DNA of 64,000 nt from Botrimarina hoheduenensis (GTDB taxonomy: Bacteria; Planctomycetota; Planctomycetia; Pirellulales; Lacipirellulaceae), in contig NZ_SJPH01000004.1 in NCBI RefSeq assembly GCF_007859815.1, positions 186,001-250,000 on the forward strand, given 5' to 3'. Below the pieces are notes generated by a model. It was not told the origin of the DNA, searched no databases, and was given only the letters and a program-made list of their open reading frames with translations. This document shows positions 8,268 through 18,089 of this stretch, one piece after another. How positions within the stretch are numbered: the stretch's first letter is position 1; each line of letters starts with the position of its first letter. The position numbers and the translations under genes were made by a program.

Positions 8268-9134
8268 ATGTGGCGCGGAGTCGGCTTTCGGAAGCGTTTG
8301 ATCGCTTACGGTTGCGGAATGCTCTTCCCCTGCGTTGCCGCGCCGGCGCTCTTGGCCGAACCGGGGCGAGAGCTCTCGATGAGCCGCCCCGAGTGGCGGC
8401 TCTACCTGCCGCCAGGGGTGGGCGTGAACTCGGCAAAGCAGATCGACCTGCTCGTTCACTTCCACGGCGACCCGGCGACGGTGCGTGCGAACGTCGCCGC
8501 GGCCCGCCTCAACGCCGCGGTCGTAACCGCCAACTACAACGGCCTGTCGAGCGCCTACCGTGTTCCATTTGAAGATCCGCAACGCTTCCAAGCACTGCTC
8601 GACGATGCGCTGAACGGTTTACAAGACGACGCCGCACCCGGTCAACCTGTCGATTGGGGAACCGTTTGTGTTTCATCTTTCAGCGCTGGCTACGGAGCGG
8701 TGCGCGAGCTGCTCAAGGTGCCCGCCTACATTGAGCGGATCGACGGGATCCTTGCGGCAGACTCGCTCTACGCTTCGACCGACTCGGACGGTACGCCGGT
8801 CGACGAGCAGATGGCCGGCTATCTGGCTTACGCCCGACGGGCGGTAGCCGGCGGTAAAACGTTCCTGCTGACCCACACCGAGGTGCCGACGCCAACCTAT
8901 GAAAGCACCCGCGACACGGCCGACGAGATCCTCGCGGCCTTGGGGCTCGAAGCAAGATCCGCCGACTCCGCAGGGCTTGGCCCGTTGACCTTCACACGCA
9001 TCGCGAGCGCGGGCAACTTTAAGCTGTGGGGCTCACCCGGGGAAACGGGCGAAGCACACATGCAGCACCTGCGGTACATGGCCGAGTGGTTGGACGACCT
9101 CCCCCTCGCAAAGCTGCCCTGCGAAACTCCTTAA
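8268..9134 (+). CDS. Secreted alpha/beta-hydrolase-like protein
   Basis: A 288-residue protein with a signal peptide (basic GFRKR, hydrophobic LIAYGCGMLFPCVAAPALLA). An alpha/beta-hydrolase-like core follows: strand IDLLVHFHGDP (oxyanion-hole position), then TVCVSSFSAGYGAVRELL, where S-F-S-A-G takes the place of the G-x-S-x-G nucleophile elbow. A candidate acid is in the IDGILAADSLY strand, and late His residues (AHMQHL) could complete a triad. The Ser-for-Gly at the first elbow position is unusual. Substrate unknown. It stands 55 bp behind the radical SAM gene on the same strand and converges on the sulfatase gene 13 bp away, so it may be the last gene of that transcript. Confidence 0.62.
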   Translation: MWRGVGFRKRLIAYGCGMLFPCVAAPALLAEPGRELSMSRPEWRLYLPPGVGVNSAKQIDLLVHFHGDPATVRANVAAARLNAAVVTANYNGLSSAYRVPFEDPQRFQALLDDALNGLQDDAAPGQPVDWGTVCVSSFSAGYGAVRELLKVPAYIERIDGILAADSLYASTDSDGTPVDEQMAGYLAYARRAVAGGKTFLLTHTEVPTPTYESTRDTADEILAALGLEARSADSAGLGPLTFTRIASAGNFKLWGSPGETGEAHMQHLRYMAEWLDDLPLAKLPCETP

Positions 9135-9147
9135 AAGCTGCCGACAC

Positions 9148-10794
9148 CTACTCTCGGTAGGGTCGTGCAATCTTTGTGGGCTTCCATCCGATGCGGTGCG
9201 CGACGAACTCCAGCGGTGGTGCTGTTTGCCAGACGAATGGGACGGTATAGACCATCCATGAGCCGTCGGATCTGGTGCGATAGCCGAGGCTGGCCCCGGG
9301 TGTCGCGCACGTGATCTCGACCCGATGGGTCATGGGGTCGATCACCACTTGCGGCGCTGCCGTGGTGGGCTGCTCGCCCTTGGGCGGCCAGACGCGGGTC
9401 CGCAGGACCTCGATCTCGTCGGTCGCTAGCGGGTCGCCGGTCCGCTCGATCCAGGCGTCGAGTGCAACGCTAAGATCATGCTGCTTATCACGATAGGCCG
9501 GATCGCCGGCCAGATTAACGACCTCATCGGGGTCGGCCTGAGTGTCGTAGAGCTCATCGCGCGGCTTGGTTGAATCCGCCCACTGCCACTGCGCCGCCGT
9601 CAGTGCACCGGCGTCGCGCATGCGATAGATCTCGCCCATCGTCGCCGCCCGGTCGCGATACGAAAGGGGCTGGAGATACGGCCGCTCGGGCTGATAGTTG
9701 CGGACGTATTGAAAGCGTTCATCGCGGACAGCGCGGATCGTGTCGTGCGACGTATCGTCCATCCGATCGCGGTGCATAAAAACGTGCGCGGGTGCCGGCT
9801 CAGCCCGGCGGCCTGCGAAGACGCGGCCTACGAGGTACTCCGGGCGTTGGAGATTGGCCAGCGCCAACACGGTGGGAGCCAGATCAACAAAGCTCATCAT
9901 CCGCTGGTTGGTTGTACCGGCGTCGGCACCATCGGGCCAACGCACAATAAGCGGTACGTGCGTCCCCGAGTCGTAGACCCAGCGCTTGTGCCGCGGCAGG
10001 CCGTCGCCGTGATCCGAAAAGAAGAAAACGAGGGTCGTCTCCGCGAGCCCTGCCTGCTCTAGTTCGTCCAGCTTCTCCCCAACCCACCGATCGAGCGCGG
10101 CAATATTGTCATAATGGCGGGCGATGTCTTCGCGCACGATTGGCGTATCGGGCAAGTAAGGTGGAACACGCACCGCGGCGCGATCGGTAACACGGGCAGA
10201 CCTCCCCTTGCCATGCACACCCGATTCGTGGGTCACTTCGGCGTTGAAAACCGCAAAGAACGGCTGTCCCGCACGCCGATTGCGGTAATGCGCTTTCCGA
10301 GAAGAATCGTCCCAGGCGGTGACGGGGGCCTGAAACTGGTAGTCCTCCTTAGCGTTGTTCGTGCAGTAGTAGCCTCCTGCACGGAGATACTCGGTAAAGC
10401 AGCGCACGCCGGCCGGCGGCGTTGCCTCGTACAACGGTCGTGCGAGCGCCTTACGACGCAGCACAGGATCCGCTATCTCAGCGAGCGCCGAGCTGCGCGA
10501 TCCTGTCCGCATGTACTGAGCACCGCTCTGCACGGGGTAGAGCCCCGTGATGAGCGTGTGGCGACACGGAGCGCACACACCCGTGGCGGTAAAGGCATGC
10601 GTATAACGCACCCCTTGGGTAGCCAGCCGATCGATCCGCGGCGTACGGGCAACCTCATCGCCATAGCAGCCCAGACGGGGCGAAAGGTCCTCGCAAGTAA
10701 GCCACAAGATGTTCGGTGGCGGTGCAGCGCGGAGAAAATCGGTGCCCAGCAGACCGAGCCCCAGCAGAAAGACTAACCGAAAGCGTGCCTTCAT
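9148..10794 (-). CDS. Secreted sulfatase with extra C-terminal beta domain
   Basis: The start at ATG 10794 leaves a signal peptide (MKARFRLVFLLGLGLLG, cleavage near LRAAP) and 548 residues. The formylglycine motif is present as VCAPCRHTLITG; the first Cys would be converted to formylglycine, making this a Cys-type S1-family sulfatase. The first metal ligands lie in TCEDLSPRLGCYGD and later ones in FFFSDHGDGLPRHKR. After the catalytic part, residues about 480-548 form a small domain resembling the beta-hexosaminidase C-terminal (CHB_HEX_C) type (GYRTRSDGSWMVYTVP). Known: planctomycetes use many such enzymes on sulfated algal polysaccharides. Substrate cannot be told. No polysaccharide-utilisation genes are adjacent. 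Confidence 0.9.
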   Translation of the reverse strand: MKARFRLVFLLGLGLLGTDFLRAAPPPNILWLTCEDLSPRLGCYGDEVARTPRIDRLATQGVRYTHAFTATGVCAPCRHTLITGLYPVQSGAQYMRTGSRSSALAEIADPVLRRKALARPLYEATPPAGVRCFTEYLRAGGYYCTNNAKEDYQFQAPVTAWDDSSRKAHYRNRRAGQPFFAVFNAEVTHESGVHGKGRSARVTDRAAVRVPPYLPDTPIVREDIARHYDNIAALDRWVGEKLDELEQAGLAETTLVFFFSDHGDGLPRHKRWVYDSGTHVPLIVRWPDGADAGTTNQRMMSFVDLAPTVLALANLQRPEYLVGRVFAGRRAEPAPAHVFMHRDRMDDTSHDTIRAVRDERFQYVRNYQPERPYLQPLSYRDRAATMGEIYRMRDAGALTAAQWQWADSTKPRDELYDTQADPDEVVNLAGDPAYRDKQHDLSVALDAWIERTGDPLATDEIEVLRTRVWPPKGEQPTTAAPQVVIDPMTHRVEITCATPGASLGYRTRSDGSWMVYTVPFVWQTAPPLEFVAHRIGWKPTKIARPYRE

Positions 10795-10931
10795 CGGGCT
10801 GACCTCTAAGGGGATCGATGAGCGTGTCGCGGGAGCCCGGCGAGGGAGGAGGAGCTTCACACGGGCTTGGTAAGTCAGCACCGCAAAGCGATGAGGCTCT
10901 CAGGGCTGGCGGCTTGCTCTTTCGTATTTGC

Positions 10932-12512
10932 TCAAGAAGCGCCGGCGCCTTCGTAGGTCCGCCGTTCGGGTTCGCCGCTGCGAACCTTGTCGAGCGCCAC
11001 CTGATAAAGCTGCTGACCACAGGCCGTAGGATAGTCACCCGTGATGCACGCCTGGCAGAGTTCCTCCGCGGGGCGTTCGATCGCCCGGGCAATCGAGTCC
11101 ACTGGCAGGAACCTTACGGAGTCGGCTCCCAACTCTTCGGCCATCCGTTTGTAGATGGTCTCGATATCGTCGCCGGTCGCGAGAAACGGCGGGGCAAAGA
11201 GTTCGCCAACGGTCGACATGTCGATACCGTAAAAGCAAGGCGCGACGATCGGCGGGCAGGCAACACGGACGTGGATCTCTTTGACACGACCCACCTCACG
11301 CAAGCGATCCAGCAGCACGCGCATGGTGGTCGAGCGGACGATCGAATCCTCGACCAGCAACACGCGTTTGCCCTCGAGCACTTCCCGCAGGGGCGTGTAC
11401 TTGCCGGCCACTTTGGCCTGTCGTCCCGCACCGCCCTCGATAAACGTGCGTCCCGAGTAGCGGTTGCGCATGAGCCCCTCGACACTCGGCACGCCCAGCT
11501 TGTAGGCCATCGCGTCGGCGGCCGCCTTGCTCGTGTCGGGCACGGGGACCACAACCGTATCTTCAGCCGCCGGGTCGATCTTCAAGGGCTCAACGGCCGC
11601 CAGCTCTTCGCCGAGCCGCTTCCGCGCAAGGTACACGCTCCGGCCATCGAGCGAACTTGCGACGTTGGCAAAGTAGATCCACTCAAAGAAGCAATGCGCA
11701 CGACGCGGCGACTCCGCAAACCGATCGACACGCAGTTCGCCCCCCGAGATTGTGATCGCTTCGCCCGGCTCCACAGGGCGGATGTTCTCGGGCGCGAAAC
11801 CAAGATTCAATAACGCTACGCTCTCGCTCGCCGCGGCAAAGAGCGATCCCTCGACCGCGTACGAAACCGGCTTGATCCCCAGCGGGTCGCGCGCAATGAG
11901 CATCTCCCCTTGGGCGTTGACGAGCGCGATGCTGTACGCCCCATCCAACCGTTGACTCACGGACCGCATGAGTTCCAGCAGGGTCGGTCGACGATCGCCG
12001 GCCATCTGGCGGGCGATCTCGTGCATGAGGATCTCGGTGTCGGTTGCCAGGGCAACGTGGTGCTCGTCCTGGGCGAGGATCTCGGCACGCAGATCCGGAT
12101 AGTTTGCCAGCTGGCCGTTGAAGCCAAAGGCGAACCACTTGCGCTTCTGGAGATGCCGGTGCTCGAAGGGCTGGGCGAAGTTGAGGTCTTCCTTACCACA
12201 CGTGGCGTAGCGAACGTGTCCGATCGCCGCGGGGCCGGCGTAGCGCTGCATGAGCGCCTCGGCCTTGCCTTTGTGGTTCAGCCGGAACGCCTCGCTCACG
12301 CCCCCGAGTTCCTTGTAAGTCTCCAGCAGCAAGTCACGACCGGGACGCCAGGTGGTCATGCCCGCCGACAGTTGACCCCGATTCTGGATGTCCAGCAGCA
12401 TGCGGGGCAGCAAACGCGACGCCTCCGACGGACCGTGCGGACACAGCGGGCTCGCAGGGCCTGGCAGGTGATAGACCGCGGCGATGCCGCACTCGTGGCG
12501 CGGTTTGCTCAT
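10932..12512 (-). CDS. purF: Amidophosphoribosyltransferase (PurF), Fe-S type
   Basis: It catalyses the first committed step of purine synthesis: glutamine plus PRPP to 5-phosphoribosylamine. The start at ATG 12512 gives MSKPRHE followed by CGIAAVYH; the Cys would be the N-terminal nucleophile after removal of a seven-residue propeptide. The Ntn glutaminase domain is followed by the phosphoribosyltransferase domain with the PRPP motif [13 protein letters not shown]. Four cysteines match the iron-sulfur ligands of the Bacillus-type enzyme: one in [12 protein letters not shown], one in [10 protein letters not shown], and the pair in [11 protein letters not shown]. Length 526 residues. It is a single gene, divergent from the DUF1559 gene with a 336-bp gap. 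Confidence 0.95.
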   Translation of the reverse strand: MSKPRHECGIAAVYHLPGPASPLCPHGPSEASRLLPRMLLDIQNRGQLSAGMTTWRPGRDLLLETYKELGGVSEAFRLNHKGKAEALMQRYAGPAAIGHVRYATCGKEDLNFAQPFEHRHLQKRKWFAFGFNGQLANYPDLRAEILAQDEHHVALATDTEILMHEIARQMAGDRRPTLLELMRSVSQRLDGAYSIALVNAQGEMLIARDPLGIKPVSYAVEGSLFAAASESVALLNLGFAPENIRPVEPGEAITISGGELRVDRFAESPRRAHCFFEWIYFANVASSLDGRSVYLARKRLGEELAAVEPLKIDPAAEDTVVVPVPDTSKAAADAMAYKLGVPSVEGLMRNRYSGRTFIEGGAGRQAKVAGKYTPLREVLEGKRVLLVEDSIVRSTTMRVLLDRLREVGRVKEIHVRVACPPIVAPCFYGIDMSTVGELFAPPFLATGDDIETIYKRMAEELGADSVRFLPVDSIARAIERPAEELCQACITGDYPTACGQQLYQVALDKVRSGEPERRTYEGAGAS

Positions 12513-12848
12513 AAGGAAGCCGTCTGGCGGCTTAACGGGGGGCCAGCAGAGAGACCGTGGCCTGCGTTCGGCCTCGGACAAGCCTACATTCTACGGCGGA
12601 CACGCCTTCGTACCAACCGCCGCAATAAAACCTAAAGGGGTTCTTGCAACGCTGGCAGCGCGTCGCAAACATTTGCCACACCATTACTTGCGACCTCGAC
12701 GGTAAACTGCTGTGACCAGATCCGCAAGCTTCCGAGCGCCCATACAGCGGCTGCCGGTTGGCAGAACCGCCTCGGTGCAGGGTAAGATCGGCAACCCCTA
12801 CCTGACCCGTTCAGTCCCTCCTGCTTAATGCTTACGGGAACCGGAACC
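12513..12848. other. 336-bp divergent intergenic region (purF / DUF1559 gene)
   Basis: No gene is supported here. It must hold the promoters of purF (leftward) and the DUF1559 gene (rightward). I see no strong sigma70-type pair with proper spacing, no clear purine riboswitch and no terminator. A small inverted repeat CTGGC/GCCAG at 12523-12548 is the only structure noticed. Confidence 0.4.
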
Positions 12849-13859
12849 ATGAAGAGATCCCCTGAAGTTCGTGGCTTTACGCTTGTCGAGCTGCTCGTGG
12901 TGGTCGCGATCATCGGCATACTGGTCGCGCTGCTGCTGCCCGCCGTCCAGGCGGCCCGCGAAGCCGCGCGCAACACCGAGTGCAAAAATCACCTGAAGAA
13001 TATTGTGCTGGCCTGCTTGAACTTCGAGTCGGCGCGGCAAGTGCTCCCCCCCGCTGCGACCAACGCCTCGATGGCGCGCGACAACAGCATCGGCTGGCAG
13101 GTGCGCATCCTGCCTTACTTGGAAGAGATGGCGATCGACGCCGAAGTCCGGGCCAGCGAGGCCGAGATCGCCGAGAACCTCGAACTCGCCAACAGCGTGC
13201 AGGTCAGCACCTACCGGTGCGGAAGCGATCCCGACTTCGACGACATCCGGGGCCGCAAGTACAACTGGGCCGGCGTGATGTCCTACGGCGGGGTGCTCGG
13301 TTCTTACGCCAGCCGCAAGAACCTGCAGACCTGCTCGCAGGGCGATGACTGCGTCGGCGGGACGAACCCGAACTTCGGGCCGATCAATACGGACGGGGCC
13401 CTGGGCGTGGATTTTGCCGTTCCGACCAGGCGGATTACGGACGGACTGAGCAAGACGGCGATCGTCGGAGAGCGTTGGTACCAGCTGCGAACCTGGACCT
13501 TCGGCAGCTATTACAGCCTGCGCGACGACGGGCTCACCAGCAGCACACGGCCGCCACGCGGACCGCAAATGCAAACGGCGGTTAGCGCGGCCAAGAACTT
13601 CGATCGGTCGGTACCGCCCAACGCCGACCTCAACGCGGTGGGCTACTACAAGCTGCACCTGCCCGAGGATCGCCCGACCCTGCCAACAGGTGCCGCGCTC
13701 ACGATCACCTTCAACAACCTGCCGTTCGGCAGCTTCCACCCGGGGGGGCTCAACTTCGGCCTCGTGGATGGCAGCGTGCGGTTTGTCCAAGACGACATTG
13801 ACCTGGACACCTATCTGGCCCTCGCCTCGCGCAACGGCGAAGAAACCGTCGAGGAGTGA
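12849..13859 (+). CDS. DUF1559 family protein with type IV pilin-like N-terminus
   Basis: The N-terminus is a class III prepilin signal: short basic leader ending in G, then FTLVELLVVVAIIGILVALL, the hydrophobic helix used for pseudopilin assembly. The C-terminal hallmark of DUF1559 is present: FHPGGLNFGLVDGSVRF. Between them is the globular DUF1559 domain (residues about 30-336). Known: this family is expanded to dozens of copies in Planctomycetota and almost confined to related phyla; proteins are thought to be exported by the pseudopilin route and exposed on the surface. ATG 12849 was chosen because the alternative ATG at 12828 adds residues ahead of the leader. It is a single gene, converging with the next one. 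Confidence 0.93.
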   Translation: MKRSPEVRGFTLVELLVVVAIIGILVALLLPAVQAAREAARNTECKNHLKNIVLACLNFESARQVLPPAATNASMARDNSIGWQVRILPYLEEMAIDAEVRASEAEIAENLELANSVQVSTYRCGSDPDFDDIRGRKYNWAGVMSYGGVLGSYASRKNLQTCSQGDDCVGGTNPNFGPINTDGALGVDFAVPTRRITDGLSKTAIVGERWYQLRTWTFGSYYSLRDDGLTSSTRPPRGPQMQTAVSAAKNFDRSVPPNADLNAVGYYKLHLPEDRPTLPTGAALTITFNNLPFGSFHPGGLNFGLVDGSVRFVQDDIDLDTYLALASRNGEETVEE

Positions 13860-13881
13860 GCCAAGCCTCTATCGCGCTGCG

Positions 13882-14370
13882 TTAGTGGTTCACGATCTCG
13901 ATCGAGCCATCGCCGGCAGGCGGCGTGGCGTGCGCAAGCCGCTGGGCGGCTTGCGACACCATCGTTGCGTGCCATCGCAATCGCGTGCTGTGCATCCGGT
14001 GCTCTTCGGACAACAAACGCCGCAGATCGGCGAGCTGCCGCTCGGCCCGCAGCAGGTCCAGTCGGTTGCGTTCCGCGGTAACCGCCAAGGGATTGCCGAC
14101 ACGAAACCGCGTGAACGGTTCGTACTCGCGCTGCAGGCGACGGAGCGAATCGATCCGTGCTTCAGAGAAAGCGATCTCGTCCCGGATCTCACGCAACCGA
14201 GCCGGGTGATCAAAGCGCTGGTAAAGCCGCTGTTCGAGACTCGCGAGTTCCCAAACCCGTAGCAGCTCGTCAGAGCTTTCTCCCAAACACTCACCGCAGG
14301 CACAGTTTGCCGAGGCGTAGGTTGTCGTGCCGAGCGTCAGCATCAGCACCAGAGCGAAACGGTAAAGCAT
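13882..14370 (-). CDS. Secreted coiled-coil protein, unknown function
   Basis: The start at ATG 14370 gives a clean signal peptide (MLYRFALVLMLTLGTT, cleavage near ASA-NCACGEC). The mature protein begins with three cysteines in C-A-C-G-E-C, which could bind metal or form disulfides, and then is a long charged helix (residues about 35-140) with heptad-like Leu/Arg/Glu spacing (LREIRDEIAFSEARIDSLRR, LLRAERQLADLRRLL). A periplasmic coiled-coil scaffold or metal-sensor-like protein would fit, but I do not recognise a family. The gene converges on the DUF1559 gene, with 22 bp between the stop codons. Confidence 0.68.
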   Translation of the reverse strand: MLYRFALVLMLTLGTTTYASANCACGECLGESSDELLRVWELASLEQRLYQRFDHPARLREIRDEIAFSEARIDSLRRLQREYEPFTRFRVGNPLAVTAERNRLDLLRAERQLADLRRLLSEEHRMHSTRLRWHATMVSQAAQRLAHATPPAGDGSIEIVNH

Positions 14371-14566
14371 GGCGGCGATCTCCTGCGAACGCGGCCCCAC
14401 CTGTCGGGGCCGATCTCTTCACAGTAATCACGTTCGCGCGGGCTCCAAACAGAACCGCGGTGCCGCCGCCCTCAAGGGAGGTTGATCACGCCGAAGCCAG
14501 TACCAGCAGCCCGGATAACCGGCACAAGCGTGGGAACCCTCGACTAACGGGTCGGCTGGGTTCGGC

Positions 14567-16288
14567 TCAACGCGGCTTGCGAGGAAGATTGGTCGCCGGC
14601 ACCTCGATCAGATCAACCAGCTCGGCGACGTTGCCCTCAATCGCGGTGGCTATAAATCTCCCCTCGCCGGTGGTTTGGGGGTGACGGTCAAACACCATCG
14701 GAACCCCACGCTTGGGGTTCAGCATGGTCGATTTAACCTCGGCATCGATCCGAGCGCCCGGCTGCACCGAAAGCCGCCAGTCTCGCAAGAAGATCGGCAG
14801 GCTCGTGCGGAGCACTTCCATCGCCAAAGGGCCACCGATGCACCGGCGTGGGCCCGCCCCAAATGGATGGTACTGGTAGGCGGTTGGCTTGAGCGTCACC
14901 CACCGATCGGGATCAAACCGCTGCGGATCGTCGCACAGCGACGCCAGCCGATGCGTGATGAGTGGCGTAAACACCAGTGGCTCGCCGCGCTGAACCTCAA
15001 ACGGACCGACCCGGACCGGCTCGGCGGCGATCCGCTGCGAATACGCCGAGGCCGGCAGCACACGCATCGATTCCTTGATCACGCGTTCCAGCAGCGACGG
15101 CGCGCCTGTCGGATGCGGCTCGTCGGCCGTGCCATCGTGGATCGCTTCCCACAGTGTCTGCATGACGCTCGGGTGCTGGGCCAGCAAGAAGGCGGTCCAG
15201 CTAAAGGAATGCGCTGTTGTCATATGCGCGGCCGCGAACAGCACGCAGCACTGCCCGACCAGTTCCTCATCGCTCAACCCCCCTTGGGCGTCGAGCGATC
15301 CTACCAGGATGGAAAGCACATCATTCGCCGCGGGGTTCGGGTTGTCGCGTCGATGATGGATCAGCTTCAGCACGTTCGCTTCTAATTCCTGAGCAAACGA
15401 CAGAAGCTCTTGATAGCCGGCATCGAAGTTTTCTAGCGGTGCCAGCGCGTGAACGCCGAAATCGTTGTTGAGTGCCACCCAATGGGCGATCTGCTCCCCC
15501 AACTCGTAAGCCAAAGCGGGCTCGTCCAAGCCAAATAAGATGCGGCTGGTAACCTTCAACATGTAACGGATCATCCGCTCGTTGAAGTCAACGCACTCGC
15601 CATCATGCCAAGTCGCCACTTCGTCGGCGGCCAGTTCGGCAATCGTCTGGCGATAACCCTCGATCGCTCGCGGTCCGAACGGTTCTTTGACCATCCGCCG
15701 GTTGCGTTTGTGCTGCTCGCCATTCATCGCTAGCAGACCGCAGGTCACACGGCGCTGGCTAGAACGCTTGGGCCCCCGCAGCGCGAAGAAGTGCGCATGA
15801 AACGTCTGCGCGTCGCTCAGAACCTGCCGATTGTATTCGGGGTCAAACAGAAACAGCACGCGTTGGTCGCCATCTTGAAAAGCGGCGATCGGGCCGTGCT
15901 GTGCGTGAAGACCGCGCAGCCCGCCGAGCAGATCGCGGCTTAACTCCACGAGACTGCCGTGCGTTACGGGCGGGGCGACTACGGGTGAGACAGCGGTGGG
16001 GGCCGCAGTCGCAGAGTTAGAAGCACTCTGCTTAGCTGACAGCTGCGTAACTGACGGCTGCGTAACTGACGGCTGCGTAACTGACGTCTGGGTAGCCGGC
16101 AGCTGGCCTGGAGGTGAGCTTGCGCTGATTGGTGGATCGGCTGAGCCAAGCTCTCCCAGCGGCTTCTTCATCGCCTGCGAAAACGGGCAGCTCGGTTCGC
16201 GTGACGACATCGCAAGCAAAAACCGTTCGTGAGGCAGCGGAAGCGGGGGAATCAACCGTTGGCGAGGTGCCTTCCCTGTAGCGGTCAT
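14567..16288 (-). CDS. Cytochrome P450 with repetitive N-terminal linker
   Basis: A bacterial class I-like P450. The haem-ligand motif is FGAGPRRCIGG, the E-x-x-R helix is ESMR, and the I-helix reads AAHMTTAHSF, with the acid of the usual (D/E)-T-T replaced by Met. The catalytic domain covers residues about 110-540. Ahead of it is a Ser/Thr/Pro/Ala-rich tail of over 80 residues containing a five-residue repeat (SVTQP) encoded by three perfect 15-bp DNA copies. The start is uncertain: ATG 16288 and ATG 16210 are both possible and no convincing ribosome binding site decides it. No signal peptide. No ferredoxin or reductase partner is adjacent, although an FNR-type reductase is encoded 9 kb away. 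Substrate unknown. Confidence 0.88.
   Translation of the reverse strand: MTATGKAPRQRLIPPLPLPHERFLLAMSSREPSCPFSQAMKKPLGELGSADPPISASSPPGQLPATQTSVTQPSVTQPSVTQLSAKQSASNSATAAPTAVSPVVAPPVTHGSLVELSRDLLGGLRGLHAQHGPIAAFQDGDQRVLFLFDPEYNRQVLSDAQTFHAHFFALRGPKRSSQRRVTCGLLAMNGEQHKRNRRMVKEPFGPRAIEGYRQTIAELAADEVATWHDGECVDFNERMIRYMLKVTSRILFGLDEPALAYELGEQIAHWVALNNDFGVHALAPLENFDAGYQELLSFAQELEANVLKLIHHRRDNPNPAANDVLSILVGSLDAQGGLSDEELVGQCCVLFAAAHMTTAHSFSWTAFLLAQHPSVMQTLWEAIHDGTADEPHPTGAPSLLERVIKESMRVLPASAYSQRIAAEPVRVGPFEVQRGEPLVFTPLITHRLASLCDDPQRFDPDRWVTLKPTAYQYHPFGAGPRRCIGGPLAMEVLRTSLPIFLRDWRLSVQPGARIDAEVKSTMLNPKRGVPMVFDRHPQTTGEGRFIATAIEGNVAELVDLIEVPATNLPRKPR
16042..16086. repeat. 15-bp tandem repeat, three perfect copies, inside the P450 gene
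   Basis: The unit GCTGCGTAACTGACG occurs three times head to tail at 16042-16056, 16057-16071 and 16072-16086, with decayed copies on both sides. The unit length is a multiple of three, so copy-number change adds or removes five residues (SVTQP-type) without a frameshift. Confidence 0.9.
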
Positions 16289-16376
16289 GCGGAATGAACC
16301 GCCAAAACCACCCACCCTCCGCGGGCAGCCCGAGCTGGGCATCTCCGCCGCAATTCCCTGCACTCCTAATCTACCT

Positions 16377-17558
16377 CTAAGCGGTGCCCCGCACCAGCGC
16401 TAGGTGGCTCCGATGGACTGCTTCTACGTAGGGGACACGCCCCAAGATCGTCGCAACCTCTTCGGTCGTCTTGCCGGCAATTTTTCTCAAGTCCTCGGCG
16501 TCGTAGTTCGTGAGGCCGCGGGCGATCTCCTGCCCCTCGGGCGAGCGGAGCGAGACCACGTCCCCCTTGGAAAAGGTTCCGACTATCGCGGTAATGCCAA
16601 CCGGCAACAGGCTGGCACCCTGGTCGTCCACAGCGCGGGTTGCCCCGGTGTCGAGCCGCAATTGTCCCTGCGGATGAGCGGCCCAGGCGATCCAGCGTTT
16701 GCGTGAAGCAACATGCCCGCCGACGCCGGGCAGCAAGGTGCCGATGGGGGCCCCCGCGAGCAGATCGATCAGCACGTTCGGACGTCGCCCGTTGGCCAGG
16801 ATGACGCTCTCGCCCGCCTCGACCGCAATCTGTGCAGCGCTCAGTTTGCTGCCCATGCCCCCTTTGGACAACGCGGGCCCCGGTCGGTTGTCGCCCGCAC
16901 GTACGAACGCGTTAGTGGTTTCGTCCAACTCATTGACCATGCCGATAACCTGCGACGCCGAGTCGTTGGGATCGCCATCGTAAAGCCCTTCCACGTCCGA
17001 CAAGATGATCAGCAGCGGTGCGCGCAGCAGGTTCGTCAGCATCGCGGCCAGGCGATCATTATCTCCCACGTTGCGGGCCAATTCTTCTGTGCGGACCGTA
17101 TCATTCTCGTTGACGATCGGGATGGCCCCAAACGCAAAGAGCGACTCGAGCGTGTTGCGAACGTTCAGGTACCGACGCCGTTCGTGAAAGTCGTCGGCGG
17201 TGAGCAGCACCTGGGCGGCGACACGCCCGTGCTTGGTAAGCGTGCGGTGATAGGCTTCGATCAGAGCCCCCTGCCCGATGGCGGCCGCCGCCTGGAGCCC
17301 TGCCAGATCGGTCGGTCGCTGCTTGAGGCCCAACCGACCGATGCCCGCCCCCACGGCGCCGCTGCTCACTAGTGCCACGCGGCGCGTTGTGCCGGCACCG
17401 ATCGCAACGAGTTGCTCCGATAACGACTCGATCTGCTTCTGGTCGAGCGATCCGTCGGGATGGGTCAGCGCACGGGTGCCGACCTTCACCACCAGCGGAT
17501 CGGCGTCTTCGGCGATCTGCAAGCGCGCCAGATCCGGTGGATGGAGTGAGTCTGTCAT
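16377..17558 (-). CDS. proB: Glutamate 5-kinase (ProB) with PUA domain
   Basis: First enzyme of proline synthesis: ATP-dependent phosphorylation of glutamate. The start at ATG 17558 (MTDSLHPPDL) gives 393 residues. The amino acid kinase domain shows VVKVGTRALTH (substrate Lys), LVSSGAVGAGIGRLG, VNENDTVRTEELARNVGDND, and KGGMGSKLSAAQIA. The C-terminal PUA domain (residues about 295-375) is present, as in most full-length bacterial ProB proteins. No proA is seen in the window, so the pathway is split. It lies 80 bp behind the small monooxygenase gene on the same strand, without clear functional connection. Confidence 0.94.
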   Translation of the reverse strand: MTDSLHPPDLARLQIAEDADPLVVKVGTRALTHPDGSLDQKQIESLSEQLVAIGAGTTRRVALVSSGAVGAGIGRLGLKQRPTDLAGLQAAAAIGQGALIEAYHRTLTKHGRVAAQVLLTADDFHERRRYLNVRNTLESLFAFGAIPIVNENDTVRTEELARNVGDNDRLAAMLTNLLRAPLLIILSDVEGLYDGDPNDSASQVIGMVNELDETTNAFVRAGDNRPGPALSKGGMGSKLSAAQIAVEAGESVILANGRRPNVLIDLLAGAPIGTLLPGVGGHVASRKRWIAWAAHPQGQLRLDTGATRAVDDQGASLLPVGITAIVGTFSKGDVVSLRSPEGQEIARGLTNYDAEDLRKIAGKTTEEVATILGRVPYVEAVHRSHLALVRGTA

Positions 17559-17638
17559 AAAGGCTGGCAAGCAACGGAATGAAAAACAGGAACGGTTCGC
17601 GAGAGCGGCACAGAACGCTCGTAGGGGCAAGATGCCCC

Positions 17639-17947
17639 TCAAGCCGGGCGGAGCACCAGCAGGCTCACGTCACGCAGCATGTCGGCAACACGCTCGCGAT
17701 ACGCTTCCATATGGGGTGCCACAAGATGAGCCTCGAGCGCGGCTAGGCTCTCCCATTTTTCGATGACCACCACCGCGTCGTCACCGGCAAGCGACTGCGC
17801 ACCGATCGGTGTGGGCTCATCGATCGCGGCACCGTACTCCAGGCACCCACGCTCGGCGTGTACTAGCGGGGTCAGGTCGGCAAACGCTTGGAGGAATTCT
17901 TCACGGCGGGCAGGATCGATACGTAGCGTCGCAACGACGTGGATCAC
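17639..17947 (-). CDS. Antibiotic-biosynthesis-monooxygenase (ABM) domain protein
   Basis: A 102-residue single-domain protein of the dimeric ferredoxin-like ABM/YgiN fold. Typical features: MIHVVATLRIDPARREEFLQ at the start, the RGCLEYGAA segment, VVIEKWESLAALEAHL, and the PHMEAYRERV helix. Members act as quinol or polyketide monooxygenases or simply as small-molecule-binding dimers. The function here cannot be assigned. It has no signal peptide and lies ahead of proB on the same strand. Confidence 0.85.
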   Translation of the reverse strand: MIHVVATLRIDPARREEFLQAFADLTPLVHAERGCLEYGAAIDEPTPIGAQSLAGDDAVVVIEKWESLAALEAHLVAPHMEAYRERVADMLRDVSLLVLRPA

Positions 17948-18089
17948 GGGCGGGCCTCGGCGGGGGAGTCGAGAAACAGAGGGCTCACGGCGGAAACCAC
18001 TCAGTTTAGGCGCTCCGGGCCCGGCCGTCAGTCGCCCCCCTGACGCGCTTGAGCTTCCACGTGCAACCTCAACGTCAAACGTAAGCGGG

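Noticed and set aside
10818..11813. Long open frame (331 codons) on the plus strand over purF
   Set aside because: Lies antisense to the clear purF gene; composition (His/Arg/Gly-rich) is that of a shadow frame.
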